Shown: positions 1-12,405, counted from the first letter of the stretch. The stretch: 64,000 nucleotides of DNA from Plazaster borealis (GCA_021014325.1 CM037472.1:33628234-33692233), one strand, 5' to 3'. Notes: generated by a model not told the origin, from the letters alone. A program made the numbers and translations.

Positions 1-180
1 AAGCAACGGAATAGCAAGAAGTTTTTATTATTCTATCTGAAAGCACACAAATTTGTACAACAAGGGTGTTTTTTCTTTCATCATTTTCTTGCAACTTGGA
101 TGACCAATTGAGCCCAAATTTTCACAGGCTTGTTATTTTATGCATTGGTCTTTGACAATTTCCAAACGTGTACGATGCCT
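1..180 (-). mobile_element. TTAA family A element, truncated by window start
   Basis: This is the right part of the family A repeat seen in full at 5098-5464, 11846-12218 and 63494-63860. It carries the shared internal motifs (acaaatttgtacaacaaggg; gaccaattgagcccaaattt) and ends at caaacgtgtacgatgcct followed by TTAA at 181-184. About 28 bases found in other copies between ttatgcat and tggtctttg are missing. The left end lies outside the window. No coding capacity is seen. Confidence 0.75.
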
Positions 181-271
181 TTAAGCAGTTTTGTTTCTGA
201 ATAATTTTATACCTTACCTTAGAATTTTTCTTGATGAAAAACTAACTTATTTATGATTCTGTCTCTTGTAG

Positions 272-589
272 GTTGTTGATTTTTGCCCAACATCCTGTCA
301 AGTGTGGATTACTGTAACTGAAGATAAGCAAGTACTGAGTAATTCCTTATCCAGTGACAATCTGAAAACAATTTGTGCTACAAAGACAAATTTGGAGCAG
401 AATCATGCTTGACTTATGGAGGTTCTTGAATAGCTGACTGAGTTCAAGAAGGCAATGGAAACGTCTGCACGCTGAGATGCAAGTAGTGATGTGATATCAA
501 CCATTATGCCAGAGAGACTATTGCAAGTATCAACGACCTTCAGATTTTCAGTGTGATTGTTGTAAAGTGATTTTTTTTCACTGACAGCC
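272..589 (+). other. Probable 5' UTR portion of the first NCX coding exon
   Basis: A pyrimidine-rich tract ending in tctgtctcttgtag (AG at 270-271) is a good splice acceptor, so the exon probably begins at 272 and continues without interruption into the coding region. An in-frame TAA at 563-565 closes the frame upstream of the ATG at 590. The leader holds at least five short upstream ORFs, starting at 405, 416, 455, 477 and 506, all closed before 590. An alternative is that transcription starts inside this stretch, since no promoter element is obvious. Confidence 0.5.
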
Positions 590-2373
590 ATGGGCGTGTT
601 TGGCTGGGTTAACCGCTTACTGTCTAGGGGAAGTAGAGGTCCCATCTTGCCTGTGATAGTGATGATCATCCTCATGCAAGCCATGGAGACTATGGAACAA
701 GGTGAAGTGGCACCATCTCCCACCAAAAATCCAGGCCAATGTGTGGCAGGTCTTATTTTGCCCTTGTGGGTACCTGAGGATCCTGGGCTTGGAGATAAAG
801 TTGCTCGTGCTATCGTGTACTTTGCGACATTGTGCTTCATTTTCTTGGGTGTGTCTATCATTGCGGACCGCTTCATGTCTGCCATAGAGGTGATCACATC
901 CAAGGAAAAAATGGTTAAAGTTAAGAGACCCAATGGAGAAGTACTAACTGTGAGTGTCAGAGTCTGGAACGAAACTGTCTCTAACTTGACCCTGATGGCC
1001 CTTGGGTCTTCAGCACCTGAAATCATGCTGTCTATCATTGAAATATGTGGAAGTGGCTTTGAAGCTGGGAAGCTTGGACCTAGTACTATTGTTGGCAGCG
1101 CAGCCTTCAACTTGTTTGTTATTATCGCTGTTTGTGTGAGTGTTCTTCCAGCGGGCGACATCCGACGTATTAAGCACCTACGTGTCTTTATGGTGACTGC
1201 CTCCGTGAGTTTGCTCGCATATGTGTGGCTGTACTTGATAATAGCAACCATAAGCCCTGGAAAAATTGAAATCTGGGAGGGTTTAGTAACACTTTGTATG
1301 TTTCCTTTGCTTGTATTGTGGGCTTATGCTGCCGATAAGCGTATCTTCTTTTACCGGTTTCTCCGCAAAAAGTACAAAGCGGAGAAAGTAATCCGTCGGG
1401 ACTCAAGTATACATGCAGGTGCTGTCGAACTGGGCATTCCTGGTGAGACAAATGCCAATCACTTTAATCATGACCATGATAATGTGGATTTCCGTGGGAA
1501 GAAGTTCCATGACGTGACTGAAAACGACGTTAAGGATTTGGAGGAGACGCGAAAGGAAACAGTGCGCTTGTTGAGGGAGCTGAGAGCCAAACATCCTGAT
1601 GCAGATTTGCAGGCCCTTGAGCAGATGGCTAATTATGAAGCACTGAATCAACAGCAGAAGAGCAGAGCTTTCTACCGCATCCAGGCCACACGTAGACTGT
1701 GTGGAGCTGGCAATATCCTCAAGAAAACACTAGAGAAGAATCGTGCCAGCATTGCCGAGGTTAAGATTGAGGTTCCTCAGGAGGATTCCTTTGCCCATAT
1801 CTTCTTTGAGCCAGCCCAGTACACAGTGATGGAAAACGTCGGGAGTTTTAACATCACTGTTACTCGCCATGGCGGTGACATGAGCAGCACCATCTATGTT
1901 GATTATCGCACAGAAGATGGAACGGCAAATGCAGGATCTGACTACCATTACGCTGAGGGCACTCTTATTTTCAAGCCGGGAGAAATGCAGAAGGACATCT
2001 CCCTTACCATCATCGACGATGATATCTTCGAGGAGGACGAGCACTTCCTTGTGAGGCTAAGCAACGTTCGTGTCGGCGGACCAGACGGGATGTTCCAGAG
2101 CAGCCAAGAAGAGCCACAAGCCAAGCTCGTCGAACCCTACATGGCTCAGATCACCATCTTAGACGATGATCATGCTGGGATTTTTCAGTTCGAGGAGAAG
2201 GAAGTGAAGATCTCAGAGTCAGTTGGCAATTCTCAACTGAAGGTGGTACGGTCAGCTGGTGCAAGAGGTACAGTGCGTATTCCTTACCGCACCCACGAGG
2301 GCAGTGCAAGAGGAAATGGCGTCGACTATATTGATGTAGAAGGAGAGGTGGAATTTGAGAATGACGAAACCTG
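590..2373 (+). CDS. Na+/Ca2+ exchanger (SLC8/NCX family), large N-terminal coding exon
   Basis: This exon encodes the first 594 complete codons of a plasma-membrane exchanger that swaps cytosolic Ca2+ for extracellular Na+. Visible in order are a hydrophobic N-terminus (about residues 19-30), transmembrane segments from about 72 to 247, and the alpha-1 repeat with SNLTLMALGSSAPE (131-144) and GSAAFNLF (169-176). Next come the basic XIP-like segment DKRIFFYRFLRKKYKAEK (249-266) and a charged loop. CBD1 spans about 400-530, with acidic Ca2+-site clusters IIDDDIFEEDEHF (474-486) and ILDDDHAG (523-530). CBD2 starts at about 534. The ATG sits in a strong context (gccATGG) and is the first Met after an in-frame stop. 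The exon ends at a perfect donor, GTAAGT at 2374, in phase 2; the apparent TAA at 2375 is intronic. One large exon ending inside CBD2 matches vertebrate SLC8A gene layout. The family call is firm; the paralogue is not resolvable. Confidence 0.96.
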
Positions 2374-2560
2374 GTAAGTCTTGACACTTTTTAATTTTTT
2401 TCCTTTATATTGATTGGATCACCAGCTATGGTTTCAAAGTTTTGATCTGTGTTTCATCACCCATCCAAATGTGATGCGGCTCTGCTACTTTCTTTCATTT
2501 CTTCTGATCTAAACATCTCCAAATTTCTGCTGGTCTTATGACCTCGTTTTTGTAATTTCT

Positions 2561-2790
2561 CAATTGGCCGTATTTTTGACCGCATGAGGGCAGTTGTGGA
2601 CCAATATTTTCGTGATGAAAAACAAGTAAACAATTGAGTTTTTTTCATTTTCGTTATTATTATGATTTTATTTTGTCATTGATGCAAGAAAACTACATAC
2701 AGGCAATGAAAATAAGATGAAACTGTAATTGTGATGCAAGACATTCCCTGAAGAGAGCGCCCTCATGCGGTCAAAACTATGGTCAATTGG
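2561..2790. mobile_element. Foldback element with about 32-bp inverted arms
   Basis: The left arm at 2561-2592 (caattggccg, then tgaccgcatgagggc) pairs with the right arm at 2759-2790 (gccctcatgcggtca, then ggtcaattgg), with a few mismatches in the middle. The 166-bp centre is AT-rich and non-coding. It looks like a small non-autonomous foldback transposon. No clear target-site duplication was identified. Confidence 0.6.
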
Positions 2791-4215
2791 ACATTTAGTT
2801 ATAAAACTAATACGCGTTAATGCAGCATCTTTGTTTAAGTGCTGCATATTAAAATCTTAGATCACGCGCTCATTTTACCACCACATTACCAGTTGGGGAA
2901 ACACTTTGAGATAGAACATATGTTACAAAATGTACAAGATAAAATCAGTAATAACATCACAAAAATATGGCTCTTTAAAGGAGCAAGTAGCTTTTCAGAA
3001 TAAGATAGGCATGCACCTATACAGCAGTACAGCACAAAGCATACCATTTAATTTGTTGGCGAATTTATAAAATAACTTCTGTAGTGAGAATGCTTGATTT
3101 TGTTTTTTATTTACCATCTGATTACACATCACTGCAGAGGAAGCCTTGTTTGTTCATCATTCAGTCAATTTGTATTATTAATGAGCAAATGATGAGCATG
3201 TTGCCACTAGTAGATAAGGGGGAAGCACACTGTCTCTGCTACATAGCTATCATTACCCACATGCTGTACATTCCACTTCAGACCCAAGGTTTGTCACTAT
3301 GTGTACATGTACTAGAGTCCCTCTTGGTCATTTTCCAAGTGGAAAGTTAGCATTTCTTATCCACTTTGTCATTGCGCTGTAGAAGACATTCCATGAACTT
3401 TGTCAGTCACTATCTTGAGCAGCAATTGTGCAAAAGGATCATAGATGAAAGTATTAAACACTCTCAAAGACCAGCTGATTTATATTTCAAAATCAGAGAG
3501 AGGTATGAACAATTAAAAATTTCAGTTGAAGAAAGAGTCTGGGGCTACTGTACCCTGGTGAACTTTTTATTATGTACATTTGTTGCCCTCAACAATGAAA
3601 GCAGTAGTGGAACTGGCCACACTAGGAATGGAAGTCCAGTTACTACAGCAATGGTACAACAAACCAAAGTGCTCCAAACCAAATCTATACGAATCAATCT
3701 TTGTCAACAGTAAATTTCTTTGCCGCTGGTTTTGTTGATGTTGAACGTTTTTATGTTTGATCATACACACATATTCAATATGCAGTAAACACATCGTCAA
3801 AATGTTGCTGCAACACTTTTGTGGGATAAACTTGATGCAGTTTGCAATGCAATGTGTTTAAAAATTTCATGCAAGAAGCTTGCTGTCTGAATAGCTAATG
3901 CCCTCCATAATACTTTTGCATAGTTATGTGTATGTATTGGGTTTTGTTGTGTTAAAAAAACCCTCATCATCATCTTTAAACCTCTAATTGATAGTTTTGT
4001 TTGGTTTATTGACCTCGGTATATTTTGTGTACCATAATTAGTGTAAATACCAGGTCTGACTTGTATCAATCTAAGCCTACACTGTTTAAGCTCATGCTCT
4101 GTCAAATTGGAAATTCTTGTTTTAATGTTACTGCAAGGGCCATAGTTAAAGTGATGGCACAGTAGTAGTAAAGTTGCATTCCTTGATATGGGGGTTCATG
4201 TGCCGTAATTTGTTT
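2791..4215. other. Intronic sequence without a recognised element
   Basis: AT-rich intronic DNA. An open frame at 3366-3713 (+) has a moderately charged N-terminal half (e.g. DLYFKIRERYEQLKISVEER), but it resembles no family I know and has no supporting splice context, so I do not call it a gene. Confidence 0.4.
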
Positions 4216-4390
4216 TTGCAGGCCTGATACTTCACAGAGGCAATTGCCTCCAATGCCCCTGGTCATTGCCTTGGTGCCCCTTGAAATGGTCCAATAGAAG
4301 TTTACAATTTCCTCAAAGAGCTCTCCCTTTATCAATGAGAAAATGCCTTGGTGCTCTTTCCCTTTCGAAAACGAAGCATCAGTCCTGTTT
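4216..4390 (-). repeat. Dispersed repeat P, copy 1
   Basis: It shares the features of the copy at 59813-59965 read on the opposite strand: gcaggcctg at one end, ttggtgccccttgaaa in the middle and a purine-rich distal part. Diverged and non-coding. Confidence 0.5.
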
Positions 4391-4493
4391 TTGAAAATGA
4401 TCTGTTTGATTTTTACATCAGAGGCTCTTCCTGATACACAATCTACAGATGGTATAAACTTCTATTCCATAATTTTGTTTTAATGAAGATAAT

Positions 4494-4730
4494 GAGTTTC
4501 CATCGCTATTTTGAGTTTATTGTGAAAACAAATACATAGATCAAATGACAAGGATCTATGTGTGATCAAAACAAATATTGAATGCATTTCGTTGGTGCAT
4601 TGCACAGAATATTTATAATCATTCGGTGAAATCTGGCTTTTCCATTCTTCGCCCCATAAAATGAAATTATCATATTTCACCTCGGGATGATATTGTGCGA
4701 CAATGCAGTCGAATATGTATCCAATAATTG
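4494..4730 (+). repeat. Dispersed repeat J, 3' portion
   Basis: It is similar to 43940-44215 and to the reverse complement of 62660-62930. Shared blocks include caaatattgaatgcatttcg, gtgaaatctggcttttccat and gacaatgcagtcgaatatg. The 3' end of this family is itself an imperfect hairpin, since the gcattg...ataatcac block recurs inverted. Confidence 0.6.
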
Positions 4731-5097
4731 TATATATTTAGAAATTGTTCTAAAGAAAATGATTGTCAGACTTTTGTCTTCAGTTAAACATAAAAAGTGA
4801 ATAACATGCATTGTGTCTTGAAAAGCTGTCATGCTCTGGATATTAAAGAAATATGATTATTTATCAGATATTAATACACCGTATGATGACATACGTAATG
4901 TACATGTGTATCCTGTTTTAACCCACCCTGTTGGAATTGGGTGAAGGATGTGTACATTAAATTTAAAAGTCTGCTTTGAACTTCAAAGCTCTAACTACTG
5001 AAATACTAATTGTTTCTTCTTAACAATAATACAAAAGGTGTGTTGCGCTAATTGATCTTTCCAGTTGATGGTTTGAATTTGAAGACCTCATCTTTAA

Positions 5098-5464
5098 AGG
5101 CACTGTACACGTTTGGTAATTACTCAAAATATATATTAGCATAAAAACTGACTTGGAAACGAGCAACAGAGAGCTGTTGATAGTATAAAACATTGTGAGA
5201 AACGACTCCCTCTGAAGTAACATAGTTTTTGAGAAAGAGGTATATTCTCACTAAAATAATAAAAACTTCTTGCAAGAAGTTTTTTATTCCTAACTGAAAG
5301 CACACAAATTTGTACAACAAGGGTGTTTTTTCTTTCATCATTTTCTTGCAACTTCGATGACCAATTGAGCCCAAATTTTCACAGGCTTGTTTTTGTATGC
5401 ATATGTTGGGATACACCAAATGAGAACACTGGTCTTTGACAATTTCCAAACGTGTACGATGTCT
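5098..5464 (+). mobile_element. TTAA family A element, full length (367 bp)
   Basis: It is flanked by TTAA at 5094-5097 and 5465-5468. Terminal inverted repeats are AGGCACTGTACACGTTTGG on the left and CCAAACGTGTACGATGTCT on the right. The interior matches other A copies, and two small frames inside are not genes. TTAA target sites are typical of piggyBac-type transposases, so the element is inferred to be a non-autonomous MITE mobilised by such an enzyme. Confidence 0.85.
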
Positions 5465-5468
5465 TTAA

Positions 5469-8136
5469 GTTTGTCGTTAACTCTCAGCAGACAGCTTGTT
5501 TTTTTGACTCGGTAATTATCTGATGAACTCTGGAATGTTCCAATTGCACGACCATCAAAAGTACAGGCTTATCAATTGACAGTGATGTTGGACGTCCCTC
5601 CCGCTGCTGGGGCAGCTGTGCTGGACTAGTATGATGGGTTGTAATGATGCTTAGGTCCTGCAGCATTTTTTTCTCTTCTTTCTTCCTTGAGACGGATCAA
5701 TTTCTGTATTTGAGGCTACATGGGGGATTTCATCACATGAACTGTACATTGTACAATATAGTACATCAAGTGTTGAAGGTCAAAATACGTATACATTTTA
5801 GGATCTCAATACTTTTATGATGCCAAATATTATTCGCAAAAAGTCTTTATCCGCGGCTAAATTAAAATTTTATTTGTATTATATACAATTAAATTGGCCC
5901 TATTTATAACACATTTGTATCTGGTTGTAAAACATACCGTGTGACCTAAAAATGACCTTTGTGCAAAAGTTCAAGTTAGTTGTGACCCAAATCAAGTTTG
6001 GGAGTAAGCTTTGAACTATGCCTTGACTGGAGTCATTGTTTCTGTAACTTTTATGAAACAAAATTATGCAGTTTCAATAAACAATTAGTAACAACAGCTT
6101 GAAACGCATGGCATTACACATAATTATTGAATATTCATAGAGAAGTGCTGTCATCTTGTTCCATACTTAATAGCAAGACACTCAATGAGGTCTTTATATT
6201 GTAGTGAAAACTAATTAAATAATTGTGGTGATAAAAATAATAAACATTCTGTTTACTGCTGCATTGTGCAATGTACAAATGTAAAAAAAATTGTTTTGAA
6301 TTTAGCCATCGAGAAAGACTGTGCTAGGGTTGAATCGTGATGCCATGATTGTGATGCAGACAGAATAAAAGACAGTTGTGAATGATCACCTTGTATCGTC
6401 AGTCATCTTGTTTAGCCTTACAGTTTTTTAGTTGTTGCACATTATGTAAGGTGGGATCTTTTACATGTTGTTGCCTGTGGCTCTGCGTTCAGAGTCTCTC
6501 TGAAAGGTAACCACAGCACTCCATGATGTGAGTAATATTGTAAATGATGAATATGCGTATTAGTGATTCCTTTGAGGTTTTTTGGATTTCGAATGACATT
6601 TGTGATTCATCAATTAATGTCTGCAGACGATGAAACAAAGTGACGTTGATAGTTCACAGGAACTGGCTAATAGCTCTGTTTCAGAAACCCTATGGTACCA
6701 ATGCAGGAAGTAATTGATCATAGTTGGGGGGGAACTCATTGAAAACCCCCCAAATGTCAGACTGGTAAACCGCAATCAGAAAAGATCATAATTTCAAAGG
6801 TCTTTGCCTTTGCCCTTTTGGTATTGACATCATCGGTGTGTGTTTTAATAAGAAGGGGGTTTATTACAGGGAGAAAGTCTGGGAGTAGTCTTAGTCATAC
6901 CTGATGAATCGTTTCTCCGTCTGGATTGTGATGTTCTGGAAAGGCCGGGGCTCGGCGGCATAGGACAGCTTAGCAGCTGAAGCTTTACACGTTCAGTGCT
7001 GTATTACTTACAGAACCTCTGGCACAGATTTTCACCCCGAGGGTGCTGGATATTTTGGGACGTTTGTAAGGGACTACGTGTACGTTGGGCAGAGACGTTG
7101 CTTGTGTCCAGGCCCCCTTGAGCTTTGGGCTCATATAAAAATACTTTGATGCACTATGGTGGAGACCGCTTGCATTATATATTGAAAAATACACATGTGT
7201 ACTGCGTGTATGCGTACCTGAGAATTTATGTTAATACCGTATAACCTTTAAATGCCAGGTGGTGTTTTTACTACAGGTGTATTTCTGCACCCAACCCAAT
7301 ACGAGTACATTTTGTACATGCAACAATGTGGAAAGTAACAGTTTGTAAATTCTACCTACCAGCTTTCACTTACGTACACATATGTCCAAGTACCTGCATC
7401 AAGATGACATGCTGTGTGAGTCTCCTGTTGGCTGTTTATTTAACCTGACCCTTTTCGGCAAACTAATTAAACTGCACATAGGTCACTTTCATGCATGAGG
7501 TGATTATATTAGATCTTTAATTAATGAGACTGATACCGGGCAGTTGCAGCTATAGATGAGATGAATTCTTACGAAAGAACGTTATCAAATGACACGTGTC
7601 TGATACAGAAGACTGATAATATACATTTCATTCATCTCATCATAGCCGGGAGACACTGCAGAACAGGCTATAATGAGCACAGACAAGCATGGGTTTACTT
7701 CCAGCATGGTCAAATGTGAAGCTAAATTCTGAACTGCTCCATCGACCACACTACATTTACATACCACATGTATACAGGCCCGGACGCGGTCTACACAAAT
7801 TATGTTCAAAGCCCAATAATTTTTCCTATAAATGCAGAGCTGTATGTATAATGAGTTCAAATAATTGTTTTGCATCGCATTAATTGTACAAGTTTGCAGA
7901 ACTTAAACTCCTGTTAATAATACAAAATAATGAAAAAGGGAAATTAAGCACTGCTAATTAGCTGCTACAAGTGCACCAGTTTAGTATGATCTTACATTGT
8001 ACATGTGTCCTAAATAAAATCTTAGCCTGGTTTAATTTAACTCCATAAATAAAAGGATTCCAGTTGTAAAGGACATACACCAGTAATGTTAACATAATTT
8101 TTTTGAAAAAGTACATTTGAGCTTTAGGTATGGTTT
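5469..8136. other. Intronic sequence without a recognised element
   Basis: AT-rich DNA with no long ORF, tandem array or clear inverted repeat. Small frames around 6985-7194 and 7585-7883 show no recognisable protein. Confidence 0.4.
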
Positions 8137-8140
8137 TTAA

Positions 8141-8459
8141 AGCACATGTCTCACATTGGTAATGTCAAAGACCAGTATTAACACTTGATGTGAACCAACA
8201 TATGAATCAACAAACCTGTGACTGTTTAAGCTCAATTGGTCATTGGAGTCACAAGAAAAAAGTGGGAAAAAACCTTACATTTTTTCACTGTTTTCAAATA
8301 TTGAGTCTTTGATTTGCAAGATAAAAACTATTTCTCAAAAACTATAGCATTTCAAGCATAAATATTTCAAGGGAGATTTCCCATCATGACCATCTTTATA
8401 CCATGTAAGTTGTGTGCAAATCTGTGTATTTTTACTCTTACCAATGTTATGCACACCCT
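8141..8459 (-). mobile_element. TTAA family C element
   Basis: It is preceded by TTAA (8137-8140) and followed by a mutated TTGA (8460-8463). The ends are agcacatgtctcacattggtaa and ttaccaatgttatgcacaccct, imperfect inverted repeats. Internally it shares aacaaacctgtgactgttta and aagctcaattggtcattgga with families A and B, and the run from tttctcaaaaactatagcat to accatctttataccatgt with the copies at 37595 and 38821. Confidence 0.75.
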
Positions 8460-8649
8460 TTGATTCACTATCAATCATTGTATAGTGCAATGTGTAGTGA
8501 CAAAAATATAAAAAACTGTGAACACGCCCTTGATAAGGTACATGTGATGCAGGCATGTTCCTACTTCAGTCTGAGTTTGGGTTTGTTTTGCCCTTGAAAA
8601 AAACAGAAACATTGTAATTAAATAGCCTGAAAAGTCTGTTAGTTAAAGC

Positions 8650-9840
8650 CTACACTAGTGACCATAGGTCATCTCGATAAAAAGTGCCTCCTTTTTTTTC
8701 TCAAGGACCAAGTATCATAATATGGTATCTTCTTCATCGATATTAACCTGTGGACCTTCATGTAGTGTACAAGATGTACCTAAGGATGTGTCATACATTG
8801 ATGTCCTGCAAGAGATAGCCCCATAATGGTTTCCATGTTGCAGTTTCTTGTTTATATTAACATGGTCACTTGATAGTTAATTTCGTTTAGATTAATTAGG
8901 AGGCCTCATATTACCTACACACACGGTTAGTGTAGTCTCTGTTGTGTGATTTAGTTATGGTATCTCCTTCATCAGTTTTCTCCGGTGGACTTCATGTTCG
9001 TTAACAAACCTGTCTGTACATCGATGTTCCACAAAACATGTTTGCCTGTTAGTAATGTACCCTGTATCGTGTTACTGTCTTCAGTGCTGTGAACATGGTC
9101 ACATAATAAGCAATTTAATACTCAATGATTTGGTAGCTTCGTACACTAGTGCATTCTTTATCAAGTGAATTGCATACATTAGTATATGTAGGTCTCTCCA
9201 CACTATTTTAGGCGCACAACTGATAACTTTTCAAGTAAGGCGTGGGGGAGTGAGCTATAAGCAAACAAATTATCTCAGTTTTTACCAGTTCATAGTAATG
9301 CTGTTAATGAATGTAAGTCACATAGACAACACATTTTGACAGTCACATAGACAACACATTTTGACAAACGCACATTTTTAATAAAACCTTATCTTTTTAA
9401 GTAATCGGGTAGTGTCTTAGTTTTGGCTTGTAGTTATTCATTATCTCTTTTAGAAAAAAAAACCCCAAATTTGTGGATGAGATAACAATTGTTTGTCTAA
9501 CTTTAAATCCACTGTTGAAATTATGTCTGTCCTTGTGACATATACAATACAATCTTAAAGACTATCTCCACCAGTTTCTTGAAGACTCGTAACATTGTTT
9601 TAATTTTTGTCAAGTGCAAGCCTCAAATACATTTGGAAGAACACGGCAAACATAATCAGCAAAATGAAGTATTTATAATACTTTATTTATTTATAATTCT
9701 TTATTTTATCATCACTATATTGTACAGCCTAAAAATGTCCCCCAAATGTTGTGTAGATTGACCCATGTACTGTACATTGAGAATGTTCAGGCATCTCGCT
9801 CATCAGTCTTCTTCGGTGGGCCTTTATGAAATGTATCTCT
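8650..9840. repeat. Region with a recurring short motif (about 40 bp)
   Basis: The pattern ggtatctccttcatcag followed by ttctccggtggacttcatg recurs in degenerate form at about 8722-8765, 8958-8998 and 9786-9830. It resembles diverged copies of one dispersed unit. A perfect 25-bp tandem duplication lies at 9316-9365. The rest is unremarkable. Confidence 0.35.
9316..9365. repeat. Perfect 25-bp tandem duplication
   Basis: The unit, beginning agtcacatagacaacac, occurs twice in direct succession with no mismatch, at 9316-9340 and 9341-9365. Confidence 0.9.
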
Positions 9841-11645
9841 GCAGACTCGGTCTGATGGACAGTATAAAGGGCACGCCCAGGCACTTTACATTAAAAGTAC
9901 ATGTATACATATGTACTAAATGCTAATTGGGTATCTTCTCTAAATCTACATGTATTCTAGCTAGTACACTGTTTGCATGGTAGTTTTTAGAACATGGATT
10001 AAAATTAAAATTACAGATAAAAAATGCTCATAACTCAAATGAGACTTGAATATGTACAAATATGTGTTTTGAACAAATACAAAATAAAGTATTTTTACCA
10101 TTTCGTATGATATCCAGCATCCCCTTTTTTTCTTTTGAGGATGAGTTAGAGGGGGGGGGGTAGATGTCAGGGGCGTTCACACGACTGTTAATGGTGCCAC
10201 AATCAGCAACCACAGCGTCAACACAGCAGCTTGTTTGTGCAGCTTTAAGCATCTGCAATCAAATCAAGCGATTGGGGAGTCGTACAGACAGACGGATGTG
10301 TGGTACGTTTTCCTAAGGGTTGACAGTCTCACACATTTTGGGCTGAGGCCGTGGGCTGATAATACTGTTAACATGCAACATGCCTGTAGGAATAAGGTTG
10401 ACAATTTTATCTCTGACTGTGCTTTACGAGGCACATTTTTTCTCTCAGTCTCCATGTGATGTGTGTGTATACCTAAAAAGGTTAAAGTATGGGTGCACAA
10501 CCCCCAGAGCCACACCTGTGAATTGATAATGTTGTAAAAGCATACTTTAAATGGGAAGTTACATCGTTGGTTTATGGAAGAGTACATTCAATCCAGTCCT
10601 ATAGGCTTCAGTAAATACACCATCCAACAGCCCCCCCTGTAAAAATTTCATCAAATTTACTGGTCATGTTTGAGTGAAAAAAATAGAAAAACTGTTTTTT
10701 GTTTTGCCAGGAAATGTGTGTTCAATACTTACAATCAGGTGCATTTTGATTGCGGCAATCAAAATAAGAAATAGTGATTGGAAGGGTCTTCAACAGGTAT
10801 TCCCTTGGCTTTGACAGTATTTCAGGTGGAACTATTTCTCTTGAGGATTGGTGCTGGTACAATCTTGCTTCTTAATGGATGAGCTTTCAGAATGAACTAA
10901 TCATTTAAATCAATAGTTTCTGTATTTTGTCCAAATAAGTGAGGATGAAGTGCATTGTGAATTTTCCCCTCATTTTTTTAAAGTGTCTCTCTCATTGCAA
11001 ATTTTTTGTAATTTTCAGTAAAATCAAATAATGTCTGATTGTAAAATTTTGCTATATAGGCCTAATCCTTTTAGAGATTCTTAAACACATTTATACATGT
11101 TTACTTGTTGAGTGTTTAAAATTCCCTTGCATTGCTTTCTCAAAAAAATCTTTGTGACACAGTTACTTATTTTCAAACAGAATTATTGATAAACAAAATA
11201 ATAATGGAGTGTGTCGGAATGGCGCACTGGAGGTGAACTATTTTTTCCGGCCAAATCCTTGAACGGTATGAAGGTGATATGGTTGTAATTACATACACTG
11301 TGATATGAGCATGTTAAAGTGTGAACCTGTCAGGCTTGCTGCCAGAAGGCCATCCAAAATTCACACTTGGAATTCCGGACAAGTTCACTCACAGTATTTT
11401 TCACACCTTCAAATGCAGTTCAATAAATGATCTGTCCAGCATCATATTTTGCTTTCTCAATAAAACTGAGATTCTAAAAAAAGAGTTGAGTGTTCTTGAA
11501 ATTGTACGATCTATAGACATACACAGTCATTATTTACCCTGTGGTGTTTTTGGCGAGAGACTCCCGAAATCCTACAAAATACTCTTCTGTATTATGGTAA
11601 ATCGAATGACCCAATAGAAATATGGCTTACTTACATTCAAGGGAA
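9841..11645. other. Intronic sequence without a recognised element
   Basis: AT-rich with a 10-base G run near 10151-10160. The overlapping small frames on both strands (10028-10587, 11321-11617) show no recognisable protein. Confidence 0.4.
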
Positions 11646-11654
11646 ATGCAGTAA

Positions 11655-11845
11655 GAACCAGCTTGAAACCAGATAGAATCCTTTGTTCCTTAAACAATTA
11701 TCTTATGTCAGCCTCGGCAATTACAATTACAACTACATCCTATGGTTCTTACTCATTTCAAAGTGCTGCTGTGCAACTTTGGAACAGTTTACCACCAAGT
11801 GTTAAAACTGGCTGAAACTACTCATCAATTTAAGACCCGGGTTAA
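11655..11845 (+). pseudogene. LINE-type reverse transcriptase C-terminal remnant, left part
   Basis: In one frame this reads SLKPDRILCSLNNYL, then SYGSYSFQSAAVQLWNSLPP, the pattern found at the C-terminal end of many LINE reverse transcriptases (YGxRSFxxAAxxLWNSLPxxV). A frameshift near 11813 changes frame to AETTHQFKTRVK. The copy is 5'-truncated, contains stops and is interrupted by the family A element at 11846. The right part resumes at 12219. Confidence 0.65.
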
Positions 11846-12218
11846 AGGTATCGTACACATTTGGTAATGACTCAAAACAAATATTATCATAAAAACCTAC
11901 ATGTACTTGGCAACAAGCAACGGAGAGCCGTTGATAGTATAAAACATTGTAGAAAAACGACTCCCTCTGAAGTAATGTAGGTTTTGAGAAAGAGGTAATT
12001 TCTCACTAAAATAATAAAAACTTCTTGCATGAGGTTTTTATTCCTATCTAAAAGCACACAAATTTGTACAACAAGGGTGTTTTTTCTTTCATCATTTTCT
12101 TGCAACTTGGATGACCAATTGAGTCAAAATTTTCACAGGCTTGTTATTTTATGCATATGTTGGGATACACCAAGTGAGAACACTGGTCTTTGACAATTTC
12201 CAAACGTGTTCAGTGCCT
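11846..12218 (+). mobile_element. TTAA family A element inserted in a LINE remnant
   Basis: It is 373 bp long, with TTAA at 11842-11845 and 12219-12222. Ends are AGGTATCGTACACATTTGG and CCAAACGTGTTCAGTGCCT. Removing the element with one TTAA joins the LINE codons on both sides in frame (QFKTRV before, KTHLFNQ after), so the insertion boundaries and the 4-bp duplication are directly visible. Confidence 0.9.
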
Positions 12219-12283
12219 TTAAAACACATCTGTTCAATCAATGTTATCTCAAGTAGTTTAACTTATTTTCTTTCCTTGTTCAG
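12219..12283 (+). pseudogene. LINE remnant, right part
   Basis: It continues the reverse-transcriptase C-terminal remnant after the element insertion: KTHLFNQCYLK, then a stop. The KTHLF motif is a usual end of this protein type. Non-functional. Confidence 0.6.
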
Positions 12284-12405
12284 CATAGCAAAATGCTATA
12301 CAAAATATCTTGGTTGCTGCTCAAAAATCATCATTTGCTACGCAATAGTAGCATTTGGTCTCAATGTTCGCTGTACAAAATTGCTGGATGAAATCATTCC
12401 CTACA
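12284..12405 (+). repeat. Dispersed repeat V, copy 1
   Basis: It matches 38162-38305: agcatagcaaaatgctatac, ttggttgctgctcaa, catttgct and aattgctggatgaaat occur in the same order in both. It may be the 3' untranslated part of the neighbouring LINE or a separate element. Confidence 0.55.

Noticed and set aside
403..1251. 282-codon open frame on the minus strand
   Set aside because: It is a shadow of the NCX coding exon, with no independent protein signal.
2375..2377. Apparent TAA stop ending the NCX frame
   Set aside because: It lies in the GTAAGT donor; splicing to 60795 keeps the CBD2 frame and completes a Trp codon.
3366..3713. 115-codon frame as a possible intronic gene
   Set aside because: The composition is partly protein-like, but there is no known motif, promoter or splice context. 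A database search and transcript evidence would decide.
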